A stretch of DNA of 64,000 nt, from assembly GCF_000647975.1 (NCBI RefSeq), contig NZ_JFKE01000003.1, positions 1 through 64,000 on the forward strand, in the 5' to 3' direction. Below the pieces are notes generated by a model. It was not told the DNA's origin and ran no database searches. It saw nothing but the letters and a program-made list of their open reading frames with translations. Source of the stretch: Actibacterium mucosum KCTC 23349. GTDB taxonomy: Bacteria; Pseudomonadota; Alphaproteobacteria; Rhodobacterales; Rhodobacteraceae. This document shows positions 25,347 to 34,829 of the stretch, piece by piece (within the stretch, counting starts at the first letter, position 1; every line of letters starts with the position of its first letter). The translations under genes and the position numbers were made by a program.

Positions 25347-25376
25347 TCCACTGCTCTACCCCTGAGCTACCCGGGC
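25302..25376 (-). tRNA. tRNA-Phe (GAA)
   Basis: Read on the minus strand it folds as a cloverleaf: acceptor GCCCGGG/CCCGGGC, D arm GCTC/GAGC, anticodon loop TTGAAAA giving GAA, T arm GGTGG-TTCGATT-CCGCC and an encoded CCA. One T-T mismatch sits in the anticodon stem. It is the integration target of the island on its left and borders yacG on the right. Confidence 0.95.
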
Positions 25377-25456
25377 ACGGGTGAAGGAGGCTTCCTTCGG
25401 GTTGCGGTGTTCTAGACGCGGTTCGGGGCGGTGTCCAGAGGCCGCGGGCAAAATTT

Positions 25457-25636
25457 TCACCCCTTTCGCGGATTTTCTGAAGTTGGCAAATCCGGGGTTT
25501 CGTCGGGGTCTTCCTCGCGCGCTGGGATGGCGTAGTCTTCGTTGAACCAGCGCCCCAGATCAATGTCGGCACAGCGTGCGGAACAGAATGGGCGAAAGGC
25601 GGGGTCAGTGGGTTTCTGACAAATCGGACAGGTCAT
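25457..25636 (-). CDS. yacG: DNA gyrase inhibitor YacG (zinc-ribbon)
   Basis: A 59-residue protein with the YacG zinc knuckle: CPICQKP near residue 3 and [15 protein letters not shown], giving four cysteines in C-x2-C and C-x3-C pairs. Family knowledge: it binds GyrB and lowers gyrase activity. The acidic tail EEDPDETPD follows the knuckle. The ATG at 25636 overlaps the stop of the RNase E/G gene as ATGA. Being this short it is easily missed. Confidence 0.9.
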   Translation of the reverse strand: MTCPICQKPTDPAFRPFCSARCADIDLGRWFNEDYAIPAREEDPDETPDLPTSENPRKG

Positions 25637-26673
25637 TTGCGGCCCGCAAACAGCGGCAGGCGTTCGCGTTTTCGCTGCAGCTCAAAATTGCCAAGGGGGG
25701 TCCATCCGGCCAGGGTTGTATCCACGGAATCGGCACGGAACGCGGCGCGCAGGACTTGCTCCAACTGCCGGCGCTCTTTCTTCGGCATCGGGGCGAAATC
25801 GACGGTGATCTGGCCGCCGAGACCCCGAAGGCGCAGTTGCCGGGGCAGTTCACGCGCGGCGGCGATATTGGCTTTGAGACCTGCGGCAAGCGACGTGTCG
25901 GCGCCTGTATTCACATCTACTGCGATCATGGCACGGGTGGGCTCGACGATGATCGATCCGCCGCCGGGAAGCGATGCAACCGGCCCCTGCAAATCTTCGA
26001 TATCGTCGGCAACGCCGCTGTCCTCAAACGCTCCGTCTGCATCCAGGATCTGATCCGGCGCAGGCTGTGCCCATTCGCGCCATGCGACCAGGTGGGCGTC
26101 AGCTGCTTCAACCAGCAGTTCTGGACCGCCTTCAGTGTCGGCGGTGACGGCCTCGGCCAACGCGCGGGTTTCGGCGATATCGTCGGCAATTTCGTCTGGA
26201 TCGGCCTGGGCGCTGGCGGACCGCAGGATCGCGCCAAAGCTTGGATCAGCGCCCTGCATGCCGTCATGCAAGAGGGCCAGCAACGCGTCGCGCAGATCGT
26301 CATCGCGGATGGACCGGGAGACATTCAGGCCCGGTGCACCGGGCGTAAGGATCACGTGGCGGCTTTTGAACAGGACCTTCGTGGTCAGGGGGGGCGCCTT
26401 ACCGGGTTCCGCATGGCCCGTAACCTGAACCAACAGCGTTTGCCCTTGCGAAACACCTTTGGGAGCGCGCAGAAACCCCTGCCCGTCTGGCAGGGTCACA
26501 AACATCCCTCCCTGCCCTTTCATTGGACGATCGGCGCGTGCCCGGAAGATCGCACCGGGTCCGGCTTCGTGGCCCTCGGGGTCAATCAACAGGTCTTCGA
26601 GACGACCATCTACGCGTAAAGCTGCCGCCGGGCGTCCATCTATGTGGTCAAGTACAACCTGACGCCCTTTCAT
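25633..26673 (-). CDS. Ribonuclease E/G family protein
   Basis: A 346-residue short member of the RNase E/G family. Seen: [16 protein letters not shown], an S1-like segment; [12 protein letters not shown], the catalytic metal-binding DVNTG motif; and [16 protein letters not shown], the DF-x3 metal residue. The family cleaves single-stranded RNA in rRNA maturation and decay; this form lacks the long RNase E scaffold tail. I place the start at 26673, overlapping the maf stop as ATGA, because residues before it lie in maf and look non-coding. Confidence 0.88.
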   Translation of the reverse strand: MKGRQVVLDHIDGRPAAALRVDGRLEDLLIDPEGHEAGPGAIFRARADRPMKGQGGMFVTLPDGQGFLRAPKGVSQGQTLLVQVTGHAEPGKAPPLTTKVLFKSRHVILTPGAPGLNVSRSIRDDDLRDALLALLHDGMQGADPSFGAILRSASAQADPDEIADDIAETRALAEAVTADTEGGPELLVEAADAHLVAWREWAQPAPDQILDADGAFEDSGVADDIEDLQGPVASLPGGGSIIVEPTRAMIAVDVNTGADTSLAAGLKANIAAARELPRQLRLRGLGGQITVDFAPMPKKERRQLEQVLRAAFRADSVDTTLAGWTPLGNFELQRKRERLPLFAGRK

Positions 26674-27251
26674 GCCGCTACCTTTCGCAAGACGGGATAA
26701 CCCGCACCTGTCAGCAGTTGGGCGCATTCTGCAAGTGGCAGGCCAACCACAGCGGAGAAAGAGCCGCTGATCCACGGAATAAACGCACCCGCAAGACCTT
26801 GGATTCCATAGGCGCCCGCTTTGCCCTTCCACTCGTCCGAGGCGATGTAGGCGGCAATGTCATCTTCGGACAGGCGCTTCATGCGCACCGATGTGACAAC
26901 GTCACGCTCGCGGATCGTGTCGCCTTGACGGGTGGCAATGGCAGTGATCACATTGTGACGTCGACCGCTCATAAGCCGCAGAAAAGCGGCCGCCTCGGCT
27001 GCGTCTTCGGGTTTGCCAAGGATGCGCCGCCCGACGGCAACGGTGGTATCCCCGCACAGCACAAGTTCATCCGCCGTCGCTTGCACCGCGCGCACCTTTT
27101 CAACCGCCATCCGACGGCAATAGGGGCGTGGCAGTTCCCCCTTCATCGGGGTTTCGTCGATATCCGCAGGGCGCACATCATCCGGCACCACGCCGATTTG
27201 CGCCAACAGGTCGCGACGGCGCGGGCTGGCGGAACCAAGGACCAGCCGCAT
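26670..27251 (-). CDS. maf: Maf-family nucleotide pyrophosphatase
   Basis: A 193-residue protein with the Maf signature [12 protein letters not shown] at the N-terminus, [16 protein letters not shown] (the catalytic Asp), and [13 protein letters not shown]. Maf enzymes hydrolyse non-canonical or ordinary NTPs to NMP and pyrophosphate, linked to septum control and nucleotide-pool cleaning. It lies 7 bp after infA and is coupled to RNase E/G by a 4-bp overlap. Confidence 0.93.
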   Translation of the reverse strand: MRLVLGSASPRRRDLLAQIGVVPDDVRPADIDETPMKGELPRPYCRRMAVEKVRAVQATADELVLCGDTTVAVGRRILGKPEDAAEAAAFLRLMSGRRHNVITAIATRQGDTIRERDVVTSVRMKRLSEDDIAAYIASDEWKGKAGAYGIQGLAGAFIPWISGSFSAVVGLPLAECAQLLTGAGYPVLRKVAA

Positions 27252-27258
27252 GGCGGGT

Positions 27259-27477
27259 TTACTTGAAGCGATAGTTGATCCGGCCTTTGCTCAGATCATA
27301 GGGCGACATTTCAACTTGCACCTTGTCGCCAGCCAGAACACGGATGCGGTTCTTGCGCATCTTGCCTGCCGTATGTGCGATGATCTCATGGCCGTTTTCC
27401 AGCTCGACCCTGAATGTCGCGTTCGGCAGGAGTTCCTTTACGACACCGGGAAATTCGAGCAGTTCTTCCTTGGCCAT
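27259..27477 (-). CDS. infA: Translation initiation factor IF-1
   Basis: A 72-residue OB-fold protein, the full and usual length ([11 protein letters not shown] start, [27 protein letters not shown] end). It has an AGGAGA ribosome site before the ATG at 27477. IF-1 binds the 30S A site with IF-2 and IF-3 during initiation. A longer open frame upstream is not needed and lacks similarity. Confidence 0.96.
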   Translation of the reverse strand: MAKEELLEFPGVVKELLPNATFRVELENGHEIIAHTAGKMRKNRIRVLAGDKVQVEMSPYDLSKGRINYRFK

Positions 27478-27571
27478 GGTCTCTCCTAAGTCAGCATGCC
27501 CCTTTTTGGGGCGTGGCCTTAAATGCGCCGCACAGCGCCGATTTTCAAGGGCAAAATGGCGGTTGGGGTGA

Positions 27572-28030
27572 TCACTCTTCGTCAGGTGGTCCGAAACGGG
27601 CCAGCAGGCGTTCGGCAATTTGGTCCCGGGTCTGTCGAAACGCGTCCAACCGTGCCTCGCGGCTTTCGCCCAGTCCCGTGGGATCCAGAACAGGCCAGTA
27701 TTCGACCTCAAGGTGAAACAGGCGCGTCAATTCCAGCGCATGGCGCTGGCTGGCCGGGGACAAGGCAATGACCAGATCAAAACCCGAAAGATCGTCGCCC
27801 CATTCCTGCATTTCTTCGAAGGACCGGGTGCGGTGACGTTCCAGCGCCACGCCAATCTCATCGCAAACAGAAATGGAAAAGCCATTTATTTCCAGATCGT
27901 TATGCACACCGACCGATTGAACATAAAAGCGGGTGCCATAGAATTTCTTGGCCATCCCCTCGGCCATGGGCGAGCGAACAGAATTGTGATCGCAGCAGAA
28001 CAGAACCGAGGATGGCTGATCCGCGCCCAC
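27572..28030 (-). CDS. Low-molecular-weight protein-tyrosine-phosphatase-like protein
   Basis: A 152-residue protein of the LMW phosphatase/arsenate reductase fold. The P-loop is [14 protein letters not shown], with Cys13 and Arg19 in C-x5-R spacing, and [11 protein letters not shown] carries the late general-acid Asp. The His-Asn in the loop is a variant of the usual CxGN(I/T)CRS. In Rhodobacterales this gene regularly sits between UPF0262 and infA, as here. The substrate is unknown; function as a phosphatase is family inference. Confidence 0.82.
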   Translation of the reverse strand: MGADQPSSVLFCCDHNSVRSPMAEGMAKKFYGTRFYVQSVGVHNDLEINGFSISVCDEIGVALERHRTRSFEEMQEWGDDLSGFDLVIALSPASQRHALELTRLFHLEVEYWPVLDPTGLGESREARLDAFRQTRDQIAERLLARFGPPDEE

Positions 28031-28034
28031 TGCC

Positions 28035-28514
28035 CTAGCCCCCGAAATGCAGCACGCAGATCAGGGTGAAGAGGCGCCGCGCGGTGTCGTAATCCACCTC
28101 GGCCTTACCCTCCAGCCGTTCCTGCAACACCCGCGCGCCTTCGTTGTGAATGCCGCGCCGCGCCATGTCGATCGCTTCGATCTTGGAGGGTGGCAGCTTT
28201 TTGACCGCCTCGAAATAGCTTTCGCAGATCTGGAAATAATCCTTCACCACCTGCCGAAACGGGCCCAGCGACAGGTGAAACTCGCCCACCAGATCCTCGT
28301 CTTCTTGCCGGATCACGAAGACCAGCCGCTTTTCTCGGATCGCCAGCAACAACCGGTAAGGGCCGGGCGGCACCGCCGCATCGGTGCGGTCTGGCAGGGC
28401 AAAGCTGTTTTCTTCCAGCAGATCAAAGATCGCCACCCGCCGCTCCTGTTCGATCTCGGGCGTTGGGGCGGGCAGCGCGCTGTCGTCAATCTGGACATCG
28501 ATCAGTTTGGACAT
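28035..28514 (-). CDS. UPF0262 family protein
   Basis: A 159-residue conserved protein found almost only in alphaproteobacteria. Seen: FDLLEENSF near residue 30, LLLAIREKRLVFVIR, SLGPFRQVVKDYFQICESYFEA and IEAIDMARRGIHNEGA, all typical of UPF0262. Function is unknown. It is 3 bp from hisD and 4 bp from the phosphatase gene, so it belongs to the same operon. Confidence 0.9.
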   Translation of the reverse strand: MSKLIDVQIDDSALPAPTPEIEQERRVAIFDLLEENSFALPDRTDAAVPPGPYRLLLAIREKRLVFVIRQEDEDLVGEFHLSLGPFRQVVKDYFQICESYFEAVKKLPPSKIEAIDMARRGIHNEGARVLQERLEGKAEVDYDTARRLFTLICVLHFGG

Positions 28515-28517
28515 AGC

Positions 28518-29822
28518 CTACTCCGCGTTCAGTTTGCGCAGGCGCGCGGTGACAGACAGCCCGTGCGCCTGCAGGCTTTCGGATGCAGCCAGCGTTTCCA
28601 CCGCCGGGCCGATAGCCTTGAGCGCGCCGGGGGTCATGCGGGCCATCGTGGTGCGCTTCATGAAGTCCAGCACCGACAGGCCCGAGCTGAACCGGGCCGA
28701 GCGCGCGGTGGGCAGCACGTGGTTGGGGCCGCCGACATAATCGCCCACGGCTTCGGGCGTGTATTGGCCCAGGAAGATCGCGCCCGCATGGGTGCATTTC
28801 GCAGCCAGCGCGTCGGGGTCGGCCACGCAAAGCTCCAGATGCTCAGGTGCGATGCGGTTGGACAGGGCGGCGGCCTCGTCCAGGTCGCGCACGGTGATCA
28901 CCGCGCCATTGTCGCGCCAGCTGGCCCCGGCGATGGCGCGCCGCTCCAACACTTGCAATTGTGCGTCGACCTCTGCGGCCACGGCTTTGCCGAACGCGGC
29001 ATCGGTGGTGATCAGCAGCGACTGCGCGCTTTCGTCATGCTCGGCCTGGCTGAGCAGGTCCAGCGCCAGAAACTCAGGGTCGTTGTCGGCATCGGCAATC
29101 ACCAGGATCTCGGACGGGCCGGCGATCATGTCGATGCCCACCTTGCCGAACACGCGGCGCTTGGCGGCGGCGACAAAGGCGTTGCCGGGGCCGGTGATCT
29201 TGTCCACGGGCGCGACGGTTTCGGTGCCATAGGCCAGCGCGGCAATCGCCTGCGCGCCGCCGATACGATAGATCGTGTCGACCCCCGACAGCTGCGCGGC
29301 CAGCAGAACAAGCGGGTTCGCCACGCCGTCGGGTGTAGGCACGGCAATCGCCAGCCGCGCGACCCCCGCCACCTTGGCCGGGATCGCGTTCATCAGGACC
29401 GAGGACGGGTACGAGGCCAGCCCGCCAGGCACATAGAGCCCCGCCGCCGAGACCGGTGTCCAACGCCAGCCCAGAGTGGCGCCGGTATCGTCTGTCCAGC
29501 TTTCGTCGGTGGGCAATTGGCGGGTGTGATAGGCGCGAATGCGGTCGGCGGCCAGTTCCAGAGCGGCGCGATCTGCGGATGAAACCTTGGCGCATTCAGC
29601 GGCGATTTGTTCGGGTGAAAAGGCCAGGGTCTCGGCTGTCAGCTGCAGCCGGTCGAACTTCGCCGTCAACTCTAACACGGCCGCATCGCCACGAGCCCGC
29701 ACATCAGCAATGATCCCCGCAACCACGTCGTCCACTTCGGGGCTGTCTTCGCGCTTGGCGCCAAGCAGGTCGGTAAAACGCGCCTCGAAATCAGAATCGG
29801 CTGTGTTCAGGAATTGGGGCAT
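28518..29822 (-). CDS. hisD: Histidinol dehydrogenase
   Basis: A 434-residue enzyme of normal length for the last two oxidations of histidine synthesis (histidinol to histidine, two NAD). Seen: GLYVPGGLASYPSSVLM, DKITGPGNAFVAAAKR, IDMIAGPSEILV, SQAEHDESAQS (zinc-binding Gln and His), APEHLEL, and a late GPNHVLPT with the catalytic His. It is not next to other his genes, which is usual in Rhodobacterales. Confidence 0.95.
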   Translation of the reverse strand: MPQFLNTADSDFEARFTDLLGAKREDSPEVDDVVAGIIADVRARGDAAVLELTAKFDRLQLTAETLAFSPEQIAAECAKVSSADRAALELAADRIRAYHTRQLPTDESWTDDTGATLGWRWTPVSAAGLYVPGGLASYPSSVLMNAIPAKVAGVARLAIAVPTPDGVANPLVLLAAQLSGVDTIYRIGGAQAIAALAYGTETVAPVDKITGPGNAFVAAAKRRVFGKVGIDMIAGPSEILVIADADNDPEFLALDLLSQAEHDESAQSLLITTDAAFGKAVAAEVDAQLQVLERRAIAGASWRDNGAVITVRDLDEAAALSNRIAPEHLELCVADPDALAAKCTHAGAIFLGQYTPEAVGDYVGGPNHVLPTARSARFSSGLSVLDFMKRTTMARMTPGALKAIGPAVETLAASESLQAHGLSVTARLRKLNAE

Positions 29823-29906
29823 ATCGGGCCTCGGCAGTACTTGTTACCGCTGCATAGCGGCTTGCACGCCGAAGGAAAAGCCGCGCGGCGCGTGACGGAT
29901 CGACGC

Positions 29907-30386
29907 TCAGCCCGGATGGTTGGGCAATTTGCGCGACGGGGCCAAATAGGGGCGCGTCACGTCCTTCAGGGTGACCTCCAGGCAATCCACCTGCAACGCA
30001 ACGCCGCCATCGCCCGACAACACCAGCTCAACCCGGCCACCGCAATCATTCTGTTCGTCGAAATTGATCGACAACAGTGACAGGACCATTTCCTTTTCGG
30101 ACAGGTCCAAACCTGCAGTTTGAGCGGTTAGAACATCGTGAAATACCAAAAGCGATTGCACCCGCTCATAAGGGCGATTGCGGCGCTCGGCGGCGTTCTG
30201 ATCTTCCCAGCGGAACCGGTTGAGCAACAGCGCAAACTGCCGTGTGTCACGCTGATAGGTCATCTCGGAAATCGGGAAAACCGCGTCCTGGCAAAGGGTC
30301 GAAATAACCTCCAGATCGTCGGCTGCCACCGCTCGTAATGCCAACGGGGCCTCGCCCCCATCTTCAAACCGCGCGTCTTCGACCAT
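29907..30386 (-). CDS. DUF2948 family protein
   Basis: A 159-residue protein of the alphaproteobacterial DUF2948 family: DARFEDGGEAPLALRAV at the start, VISTLCQDAVFPISEM, FALLLNRFRWED and SINFD in the middle, and VTLKDVTRPYLAPSRKLPNHPG at the end. No catalytic motif is evident and function is unknown. I place the start at 30386, one base after the murA stop, because it has an AAGGAC site within murA. It forms an operon with murA and lies before hisD. Confidence 0.85.
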   Translation of the reverse strand: MVEDARFEDGGEAPLALRAVAADDLEVISTLCQDAVFPISEMTYQRDTRQFALLLNRFRWEDQNAAERRNRPYERVQSLLVFHDVLTAQTAGLDLSEKEMVLSLLSINFDEQNDCGGRVELVLSGDGGVALQVDCLEVTLKDVTRPYLAPSRKLPNHPG

Positions 30387-30387
30387 G

Positions 30388-31653
30388 TCAGTCCTTGATC
30401 CGTTCGATATGCGCACCAATCGCGCCCAGCTTTTCTTCCACACGTTCATAGCCGCGATCAAGATGATAAACGCGGCTGACGATGGTTTCTCCTTCGGCGG
30501 CCATGGCCGCAAGGATCAGCGAGACCGAGGCACGCAGGTCCGTTGCCATCACGGGCGCACCTTTCAGGCGTTCCACACCATGTACCGTTGCCGTGCCACC
30601 CTGCACGTCGATCCGTGCGCCCATGCGCGTCAGTTCGGGCGCGTGCATGAAACGGTTTTCAAATATCTTTTCTTCCAGAACGCTGGTACCCTCGGCGGTG
30701 CACATCAGCGCCATCATCTGCGCCTGCAGGTCGGTGGGAAAGCCGGGGAAAGGTTCGGTCACAACGTCCACGGCGTTCACCCGGCCGTTTTTGCGGCTGA
30801 CCTTCAGGCCGCGCGCAGTCTCTTCAACGGCAACGCCGGCAGCGTCCAGTTTCTCGACAAATGCACCCACCAGATCCAAACGGCCGCCGATGCATTCGAC
30901 CGCGCCGCCTGCGATCGCCGGGGCCAGCATATAGGTGCCCAGCTCGATCCGGTCGGCGACCACCTGGTGCGTAGCCCCATGCAGGCGGTCGACGCCCTCA
31001 ATGGTGATCGTCGACGTTCCTTCACCGTCGATCTGCGCACCCATGGCCCGCAGACATTTGACCAGATCGACAATCTCGGGCTCGCGCGCCGCATTTTTCA
31101 GAACCGTGGTGCCCTTGGCAAGCGTTGCGGCCATTACCGTGTTCTCGGTCGCGCCGACCGAGGCAAAGCGCAGCTCGTGCACCGCACCTTTCAGCCCGCC
31201 TTTGGCCACCGCGTGCAGATATCCGTCTTTCAGCTCGATCTCGGCCCCCATGGCCTCCAGCGCCGAAATATGCAGGTCCATCGGGCGCGCACCAATGGCG
31301 CAGCCGCCGGGCAGAGACACAACCGCGTGCCCGTGCCGCGCCAACAACGGTCCCAACACCAGGTTCGAGGCGCGCATTTTGCGCACGATTTCGTAATCGG
31401 CGATGTGATTGTCCGCCCCGTGCGAAGACAAGGCCAGCACCTTGCCCTCTTGCATCTCTGTGGCCTCGGCCCCCAGCGATTGCAGCAACTGCGTCATGGT
31501 GCGGATATCGGACAGGCGTGGCGCGTTGGTCAGGGTCAGCGGTTCTTCGCTCAACAACGTTGCTGGCATCAACGCCAGACACGCGTTCTTGGCCCCCGCA
31601 ATCGGAATTTCACCGTTCAGAGGGCCATTGCCCCGCACCAGAATCGAATCCAT
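30388..31653 (-). CDS. murA: UDP-N-acetylglucosamine 1-carboxyvinyltransferase
   Basis: A 421-residue enzyme for the first committed step of peptidoglycan synthesis (phosphoenolpyruvate to UDP-GlcNAc). Seen: Lys22-Asn23 (AGAKNACL), Cys118 in [11 protein letters not shown], the residue attacked by fosfomycin, [13 protein letters not shown] and [12 protein letters not shown] near the end. The full active site and length indicate a working gene. A 45-residue conserved small gene sits 11 bp upstream in the same direction. Confidence 0.96.
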   Translation of the reverse strand: MDSILVRGNGPLNGEIPIAGAKNACLALMPATLLSEEPLTLTNAPRLSDIRTMTQLLQSLGAEATEMQEGKVLALSSHGADNHIADYEIVRKMRASNLVLGPLLARHGHAVVSLPGGCAIGARPMDLHISALEAMGAEIELKDGYLHAVAKGGLKGAVHELRFASVGATENTVMAATLAKGTTVLKNAAREPEIVDLVKCLRAMGAQIDGEGTSTITIEGVDRLHGATHQVVADRIELGTYMLAPAIAGGAVECIGGRLDLVGAFVEKLDAAGVAVEETARGLKVSRKNGRVNAVDVVTEPFPGFPTDLQAQMMALMCTAEGTSVLEEKIFENRFMHAPELTRMGARIDVQGGTATVHGVERLKGAPVMATDLRASVSLILAAMAAEGETIVSRVYHLDRGYERVEEKLGAIGAHIERIKD

Positions 31654-31664
31654 CTGCCCGCCTT

Positions 31665-31802
31665 TTATTCGTTATCCGAGTTTGCCCGCGCCTTGGCCTG
31701 TGCCTTGCGTCGCGCAAGGTTGGCCTTCAGGGCCGCTTTCAAACGGTCCTCGCGGCCGTCTTTGGCCTTTGGCGCTTTGGTTTTTTCGGGTTTTTCTGCC
31801 AT
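31665..31802 (-). CDS. Small basic protein before murA (45 residues)
   Basis: The frame reads [19 protein letters not shown] and continues as a Lys/Arg/Ala-rich helix ([20 protein letters not shown]) to NSDNE. It ends 11 bp before murA on the same strand. A short basic protein of this look precedes murA in related genomes as far as I recall. No function is known; it could bind RNA or DNA. It is below common length limits and easily missed. Confidence 0.55.
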   Translation of the reverse strand: MAEKPEKTKAPKAKDGREDRLKAALKANLARRKAQAKARANSDNE

Positions 31803-31889
31803 GCGGTTTCATAACGCAGGCTTTGGGCATGGTCCAGCCATCAGACGGCTTCCGGCCAGCAGAGGGCCAGCCGAAAGCCAGATGCGTCA

Positions 31890-32204
31890 TCAGCCCCGCT
31901 TGGTCAGCAGGATCGTCGATGCATCGAGGTCAAAAATGGTGTCGCGCACAGGAACCTGGGCCTGATACTCAGGATCGCCAGCCATGCCTTTCATCGACAC
32001 TTCGGGGTTCTCGGTCTCCCAGAAGTTCACGACATCCGCTTCGACCGTACCACGCAAGGCTTTCATCGCGGTCAGCGGTACATCGCTGCGCACCAGCCCG
32101 TGACGGTCAAACACGGGCTTGACCGAGTCGAAATATGCAACGGCCTCGGCCGGGGTTTTGCCCGGTTTCAGCTTCAGGATATCCAGAATCAGAAACGTGC
32201 TCAT
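31890..32204 (-). CDS. Small cytoplasmic ferredoxin-like-fold protein, paralogue of the next gene
   Basis: A 104-residue protein whose start at 32204 overlaps the neighbouring stop as ATGA. It aligns along its length with the mature part of the 32201-32647 product: LILDILKLKPGKTPAEAVAYF versus MVLDILPLKEGATLEQAYAYF, then NFWETENPE versus NLWVTDNPD, and RDTIFDLDASTI versus RDAIFDLEKATI (read in parts). It lacks a signal peptide. The pattern fits a dimeric alpha/beta-barrel fold; I know no function. Confidence 0.7.
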   Translation of the reverse strand: MSTFLILDILKLKPGKTPAEAVAYFDSVKPVFDRHGLVRSDVPLTAMKALRGTVEADVVNFWETENPEVSMKGMAGDPEYQAQVPVRDTIFDLDASTILLTKRG

Positions 32205-32647
32205 GGGTGATTGATCTTTCCGTTCGGGGTGGTGATCGTCTGGCCACGCTGGGTCACGATGATCGTAGCCTTTTCCAGATCGAAAATTGCGTCGCGATCG
32301 GGCACCCATTCTGCCAGATAGGTCTCGTCCGAAAAGATACCCTTGAAGGCCGCGTCGGGGTTGTCAGTAACCCACAGGTTCACAACGTTGGCCGTCACGT
32401 CACCGCGCACTACGGCACCCACTTCCAACGCGCTGTCGCTGCGCTGAAAGTCGTATTTGGCAAAGATCGGCTCGACCCCTTTGAAATAGGCATAGGCCTG
32501 TTCCAGTGTTGCACCTTCTTTCAGCGGCAGGATGTCCAGCACCATAAAGGCCTTGCTGTCTGTGTCGCCTGCAAGGGCACCGGTGGCTGCAGTGATGGCC
32601 AAAGTGGCTGCTCCGGCAAGATTGGCCAGGAATTTGGTGAATTTCAT
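32201..32647 (-). CDS. Exported paralogue with signal peptide
   Basis: A 148-residue protein starting at MKFTKFLANLAGAATLAI, with a cleavable signal peptide ending near GALAG. The ATG at 32647 is chosen because GGAGAC lies 6 bases before it; an ATG 4 codons earlier overlaps that site. The mature domain repeats the sequence of the following gene. Having one secreted and one cytoplasmic copy back to back is unusual. The pair diverges from a LysR gene that probably controls it. Confidence 0.72.
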   Translation of the reverse strand: MKFTKFLANLAGAATLAITAATGALAGDTDSKAFMVLDILPLKEGATLEQAYAYFKGVEPIFAKYDFQRSDSALEVGAVVRGDVTANVVNLWVTDNPDAAFKGIFSDETYLAEWVPDRDAIFDLEKATIIVTQRGQTITTPNGKINHP

Positions 32648-32695
32648 TTTTGTCTCCATTCAACGCGCTTCGCCGTTTGTCGGCTTGCAACGGCA

Positions 32696-32719
32696 ATGTA
32701 CGCACCCCATTTTGTACAT
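32696..32719. promoter_or_regulatory. Candidate LysR operator (ATGTAC-N12-GTACAT)
   Basis: A perfect 6-bp inverted repeat, arms at 32696-32701 and 32714-32719, lies in the 105-bp spacer between the divergent LysR gene and the exported small protein. Its spacing fits a LysR recognition site of T-N11-A type. Binding is inferred. Confidence 0.45.
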
Positions 32720-32752
32720 CAATGAACACAATTGCGGACGCGGATTGCAAAA

Positions 32753-33676
32753 ATGAAACAAATGGACTGGGACGATCTGAAACTTTTTCTGGCCTTGGTA
32801 CGTGCCGGGACCTTGCGCGAAGCAGCGGATATCGCGGGGGTCAGTTACTCGACCGTCGGTCGCCGGGTTGACGCGTTGGAAGGTGCAGCGGGCGTTGCCC
32901 TGTTTCAAAGATCGCGATCCCGGTACCACCTGACGCAAGCAGGCGAAGACGTCCTTTCGACCGCTGAAGAGATCGAGGAACAGGTGCTGGCCCTGCAACG
33001 CCGCACCTTTGGACAGGAACGCGCGCTGGAAGGTCCGGTGTCGATCAGCCTGCTGGACGCGCTGGCCGTCAGCCCGTTCATGCAGGCGCTGGTGGAATTC
33101 GCCGAGGCCCACCCGCTGATTACCCTGGACATCCGCGTTGGAAACAACCTGTCAGACCTGGATCGCGGACAAGCCGACCTGGCCCTTCGGTTTGGGGAAA
33201 AACAACGCCCACACCTGATCGGCCGCCGCCTGACAGAAACCGCCCGCGCGGTATATTGTGCGGCAGATTACGCCACCCGGCTAGAAAACGGCGCCGTCCC
33301 CGGCTGGATCTGCTTTACACCGCGCGGGACCCCTGCCCTTTGGAAACGCTCCACCCCATTCCCGAATGCCCGTGACGTTTGTTACATGTCCCATATGCCG
33401 GCACAGCTGCAGGCGTGCCGCATGGGGGCGGGGCTGGCCTCGTTGCCCTGTTTCCTTGGCGACAATGCACCGGGGCTGCGCCGCCTGACCGAACCCGATT
33501 TCCCAGCATTCCAGTCCCTGTGGCTGTTGCGCCACCCCGACACGCGCAACAACGCAAGGCTTCGGGTGCTGTCTGATTTTCTGGCCGTGCGGTCACGTGG
33601 CTTGGCCGACACACTGCGCGGCGAGGCCGGTCAAACCCTTCCTTTGGCCACCACCGCCATCGCACAGGGCGGGTGA
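32753..33676 (+). CDS. LysR-family transcriptional regulator
   Basis: A 307-residue regulator. The winged helix is near the N-terminus (MDWDDLKLFLALVRAGTLREAADIAGVSYSTVGRRVDALE, read in parts). The sensor domain follows (GPVSISLLDALAV, DLALRFGEKQRP, ARAVYCAADYA). It resembles the small-effector LysR group that keeps a short C-terminal domain. The start at 32753 is the first of two Met codons close to the HTH. It is divergent from the paired small proteins at 31890-32647, its likely target. Confidence 0.85.
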   Translation: MKQMDWDDLKLFLALVRAGTLREAADIAGVSYSTVGRRVDALEGAAGVALFQRSRSRYHLTQAGEDVLSTAEEIEEQVLALQRRTFGQERALEGPVSISLLDALAVSPFMQALVEFAEAHPLITLDIRVGNNLSDLDRGQADLALRFGEKQRPHLIGRRLTETARAVYCAADYATRLENGAVPGWICFTPRGTPALWKRSTPFPNARDVCYMSHMPAQLQACRMGAGLASLPCFLGDNAPGLRRLTEPDFPAFQSLWLLRHPDTRNNARLRVLSDFLAVRSRGLADTLRGEAGQTLPLATTAIAQGG

Positions 33677-33750
33677 AAATTTTGCCGAAAAAACCGATCA
33701 AACCGGGTTGCGCTGATTGCCAATTGGGTCTAATCAGCCGCCCACGGTAC

Positions 33751-33825
<75 letters not shown>

Positions 33826-34475
33826 TTTCAAATTTCTTTGGTGGGAATTCCCCCTAACCCTTTGAAGGGTAGTGGGGTTTGGGGTCTCAACCAGTCGGAC
33901 TAAGAGTTCCAAGGTATTCTCATCAACAGCTTTGGCTTTTTGAGCCCAGCTTTCTCGATCTGCTTTGGCCATATCCAATCGACCATTCCAGGCAATCTTA
34001 AACATCGCAAACAATCATGTCGACCAACGGAGTGGGCGGCTAAGGGCTTTTCGGAGATCCTCGAAACCGTCTTTTAGGCGCGCGTGTGGGATCGACTTGT
34101 TTTTCCGGCCACCACCTCGGTGTCGGGATGCGTTGTGACCCACTTGTTCAACGTCGGCAGTCCGGCGCCCAATTCTGACAACACCTGCTTTCTTGTCAGC
34201 CCATTCGTCAACGCGATCTGCACCGCATCAGGCCCCGACAGGCCAAGATGCTCCGGAAACAGCTCGAACACGACACAGTTTACGATGTACGCAAAAGCCT
34301 GCATTGGGCCGAACGGTTGATTGAAGATCAAAGACCGGTGCAAATGACGCCTCGAAAGTGGTTTTGGTAGAGATCATCGAAATTATCATTGTCGGAATCA
34401 GATCCGCCTTGCCTTCCTGGGTCTAATTTCTTTCAAGTGCCAAGAATCACCCTATGAATTGAAAAGGAGATTCAC
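33826..34475. other. 650-bp gene-poor scar behind tRNA-Thr
   Basis: No intact gene is supported. A minus-strand frame (MFAMFKIAWNGRLDMAKADRE start near 34014) runs into the tRNA and has no family I know. The piece 34074-34250 is an IS3 OrfA fragment. Base composition is lower in GC than the flanks. This looks like the remains of an element that once used tRNA-Thr. Confidence 0.55.
34074..34250 (-). pseudogene. IS3-family transposase OrfA fragment
   Basis: The translated piece LSGPDAVQIALTNGLTRKQV followed by LSELGAGLPTLNKWV and THPDTEVV matches the helix-turn-helix of IS3-type OrfA (GLTRxQVxxDLGxGxSTLxKWV pattern). The N-terminus is unrelated sequence and no OrfB follows, so only a fragment remains. 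Confidence 0.65.
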
Positions 34476-34829
34476 ATGAAATCCTCTAAGCTATTACCCG
34501 GGGCTATGGCCATATTGACGCTTTCAGCCTGTTATTCAGCCACCTCCGATGACTTTACCCCTGTAAGTTTGCCCTCCCACATCTCTGAAACAGCGCGCCA
34601 GCAGGTTAAGTACTCACTGAACGATCCTGACAGTGCACAGTTTCGGAATATACGAGGGTTTTCGTTCTCTGGGCCGGGTGGCGGATATGTGGTGTGTGGT
34701 GAAGTTAACGGCAGAAACCGAGTGGGTGGGTATGCAGGTTTTCAACCATTCCGCACAAATGTAGGAAACGCCCAATCATCTGGAAACGTTTATATCAACG
34801 ATTTGCCCGCCGTTTCTCTGCCTTGCTAG
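34476..34829 (+). CDS. Small putative lipoprotein
   Basis: A 117-residue protein with a lipoprotein signal: a short basic start (MKSSKLLPGAMAILTL) and the lipobox LSAC, so Cys19 would be lipidated. The mature part has SQQV-like ARQQVKYSLNDPDSAQFRNI, GGGYVVCGEVNGRNRVGGY and ends in Cys. The DPDSAQFRN...VCGEVN pattern is found in small outer-membrane or periplasmic proteins of unknown function that I have seen annotated only as hypothetical. It has an AAGGAG ribosome site. Confidence 0.65.
   Translation: MKSSKLLPGAMAILTLSACYSATSDDFTPVSLPSHISETARQQVKYSLNDPDSAQFRNIRGFSFSGPGGGYVVCGEVNGRNRVGGYAGFQPFRTNVGNAQSSGNVYINDLPAVSLPC

Noticed and set aside
25297-25572. 91-codon minus-strand frame over tRNA-Phe and yacG
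   Set aside because: It reads through the tRNA and is out of frame with yacG, whose zinc knuckle is clear.
28047-29582. 511-codon open frame on the plus strand opposite hisD
   Set aside because: It is a GC-rich antisense frame with His/Arg/Gly-heavy sequence and no family; hisD on the other strand is certain.
30385-31965. 526-codon open frame on the plus strand opposite murA
   Set aside because: Antisense shadow of murA with biased composition and no motif.
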